64,000 nucleotides of DNA from Oceanobacillus iheyensis HTE831. GTDB lineage: Bacteria > Bacillota > Bacilli > Bacillales > Amphibacillaceae. The stretch is taken from assembly GCF_000011245.1 (NCBI RefSeq), contig NC_004193.1, positions 2,396,501 through 2,460,500 on the forward strand, in the 5' to 3' direction. The position numbers were made by a program, and so were the translations under genes. Within the stretch, counting starts at the first letter, position 1, and every line of letters begins with the position of its first letter. The notes under the pieces were generated by a model. The model was not told where the DNA came from. It did no database searches and was given only the letters and a program-made list of their open reading frames with translations. Of this stretch, positions 63,932 to 64,000 are shown in pieces.

Positions 63932-64000
63932 GTGAAACTTCGATCATTTATTGGTAGCAGAGTAATTAAAACAGGTATAGCTGTTCTCTTAACCGCTTAT
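63932..64000 (+). CDS. Start of a membrane protein, possibly FUSC/aromatic-acid exporter type (runs off window)
   Basis: Twenty-three codons from GTG at 63932, reading MKLRSFIGSRVIKTGIAVLL then TAY. GGAG lies 11 bases upstream. The IGxRxIKTGIAVxL start resembles proteins of the aromatic acid exporter (DUF939/FUSC) family, which begin with a basic helix before six membrane segments. Too little is visible for a firm call. Confidence 0.5.
   Translation, partial: MKLRSFIGSRVIKTGIAVLLTAY

Overview
The window is AT-rich and reads as chromosomal DNA of a spore-forming Bacillaceae. Its gene order follows the Bacillus subtilis yui-yum-yut-yun-suf-met-yus segment almost gene by gene: yuiDCB-yumB-yumC, yutM-dapF-yuzD-yutI, yutH-yutG-yutF-yutE, yutD, lytH, yunB-yunC-yunD-yunE, sufCDSUB, metNIQ, yusE-yusF-gcvH-yusI, fadNAE. 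A BCCT osmolyte transporter, NhaC- and NSS-type Na+-coupled carriers and a NaChBac-type Na+ channel suggest a salt- or alkali-adapted relative. Oceanobacillus is my best guess, from memory of gene order and not from a search. No tRNA, rRNA, CRISPR array or prophage was seen.

Layout. 1-2.9 kb: the N-terminus of a Cu/Zn-SOD-like lipoprotein, a small membrane protein, kapB with an ISL3-family IS inserted in its last codons, and ptsH (HPr). 3-9.6 kb: deoD, a BirA-controlled bioY, yuiDCB, yumB (NDH-2-like), yumC (ferredoxin/flavodoxin-NADP reductase), a polysaccharide deacetylase. 9.6-19.3 kb: Fe-S carrier genes (yutM, yutI), dapF, a hydroxyacid dehydrogenase, spore coat yutH, yutG, yutF, a SufR-like regulator, yutE, an amidase, yutD; two copies of a 250-300 bp dispersed repeat lie here. 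19.3-31 kb: spore lipoprotein, lytH, an NSS transporter with its 33-residue partner, an NhaC-type carrier behind a lysine riboswitch, yunB, an HD-GYP protein, yunCDE and an AprX-type intracellular subtilisin. 31-41 kb: a small membrane protein, sufCDSUB, a small ORF with its own terminator, and metNIQ behind a SAM-I riboswitch. 41-52 kb: yusE-yusF, a second ISL3 element with perfect 8-bp target duplications, gcvH, yusI, a holin-like toxin locus, dinB, the Na+ channel, and fadNAE with a FadR box. 52-64 kb: a zinc uptake operon ending in zur, an SH3 protein, an eRF1-like VLRF1-family protein, a CorC/CNNM protein with an odd leader, a BCCT carrier, a CwlO-like NlpC/P60 hydrolase, the glyoxylate bypass aceBA, a 33-residue zinc-ribbon ORF, and the start of a FUSC-like membrane protein.

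How the genes fit together. Iron-sulfur biogenesis is unusually dense: sufCDSUB, an Nfu-type protein, an A-type carrier and a SufR-like regulator lie within about 27 kb. Fatty-acid oxidation (fadNAE) and the glyoxylate shunt (aceBA) together would allow growth on acetyl-CoA sources. Several sporulation genes (kapB, yutH, yhcN-like, lytH, yunB) support a spore former. Cis-regulation that can be read directly includes a BirA operator, lysine and SAM riboswitches with terminators, a FadR box, a Zur box and many intrinsic terminators. The least explained signals are the dispersed repeats, the structured leader of the CorC-like gene, the 34-bp palindrome before aceB with its neighbouring micro-ORF, and the toxin-like micro-ORF.
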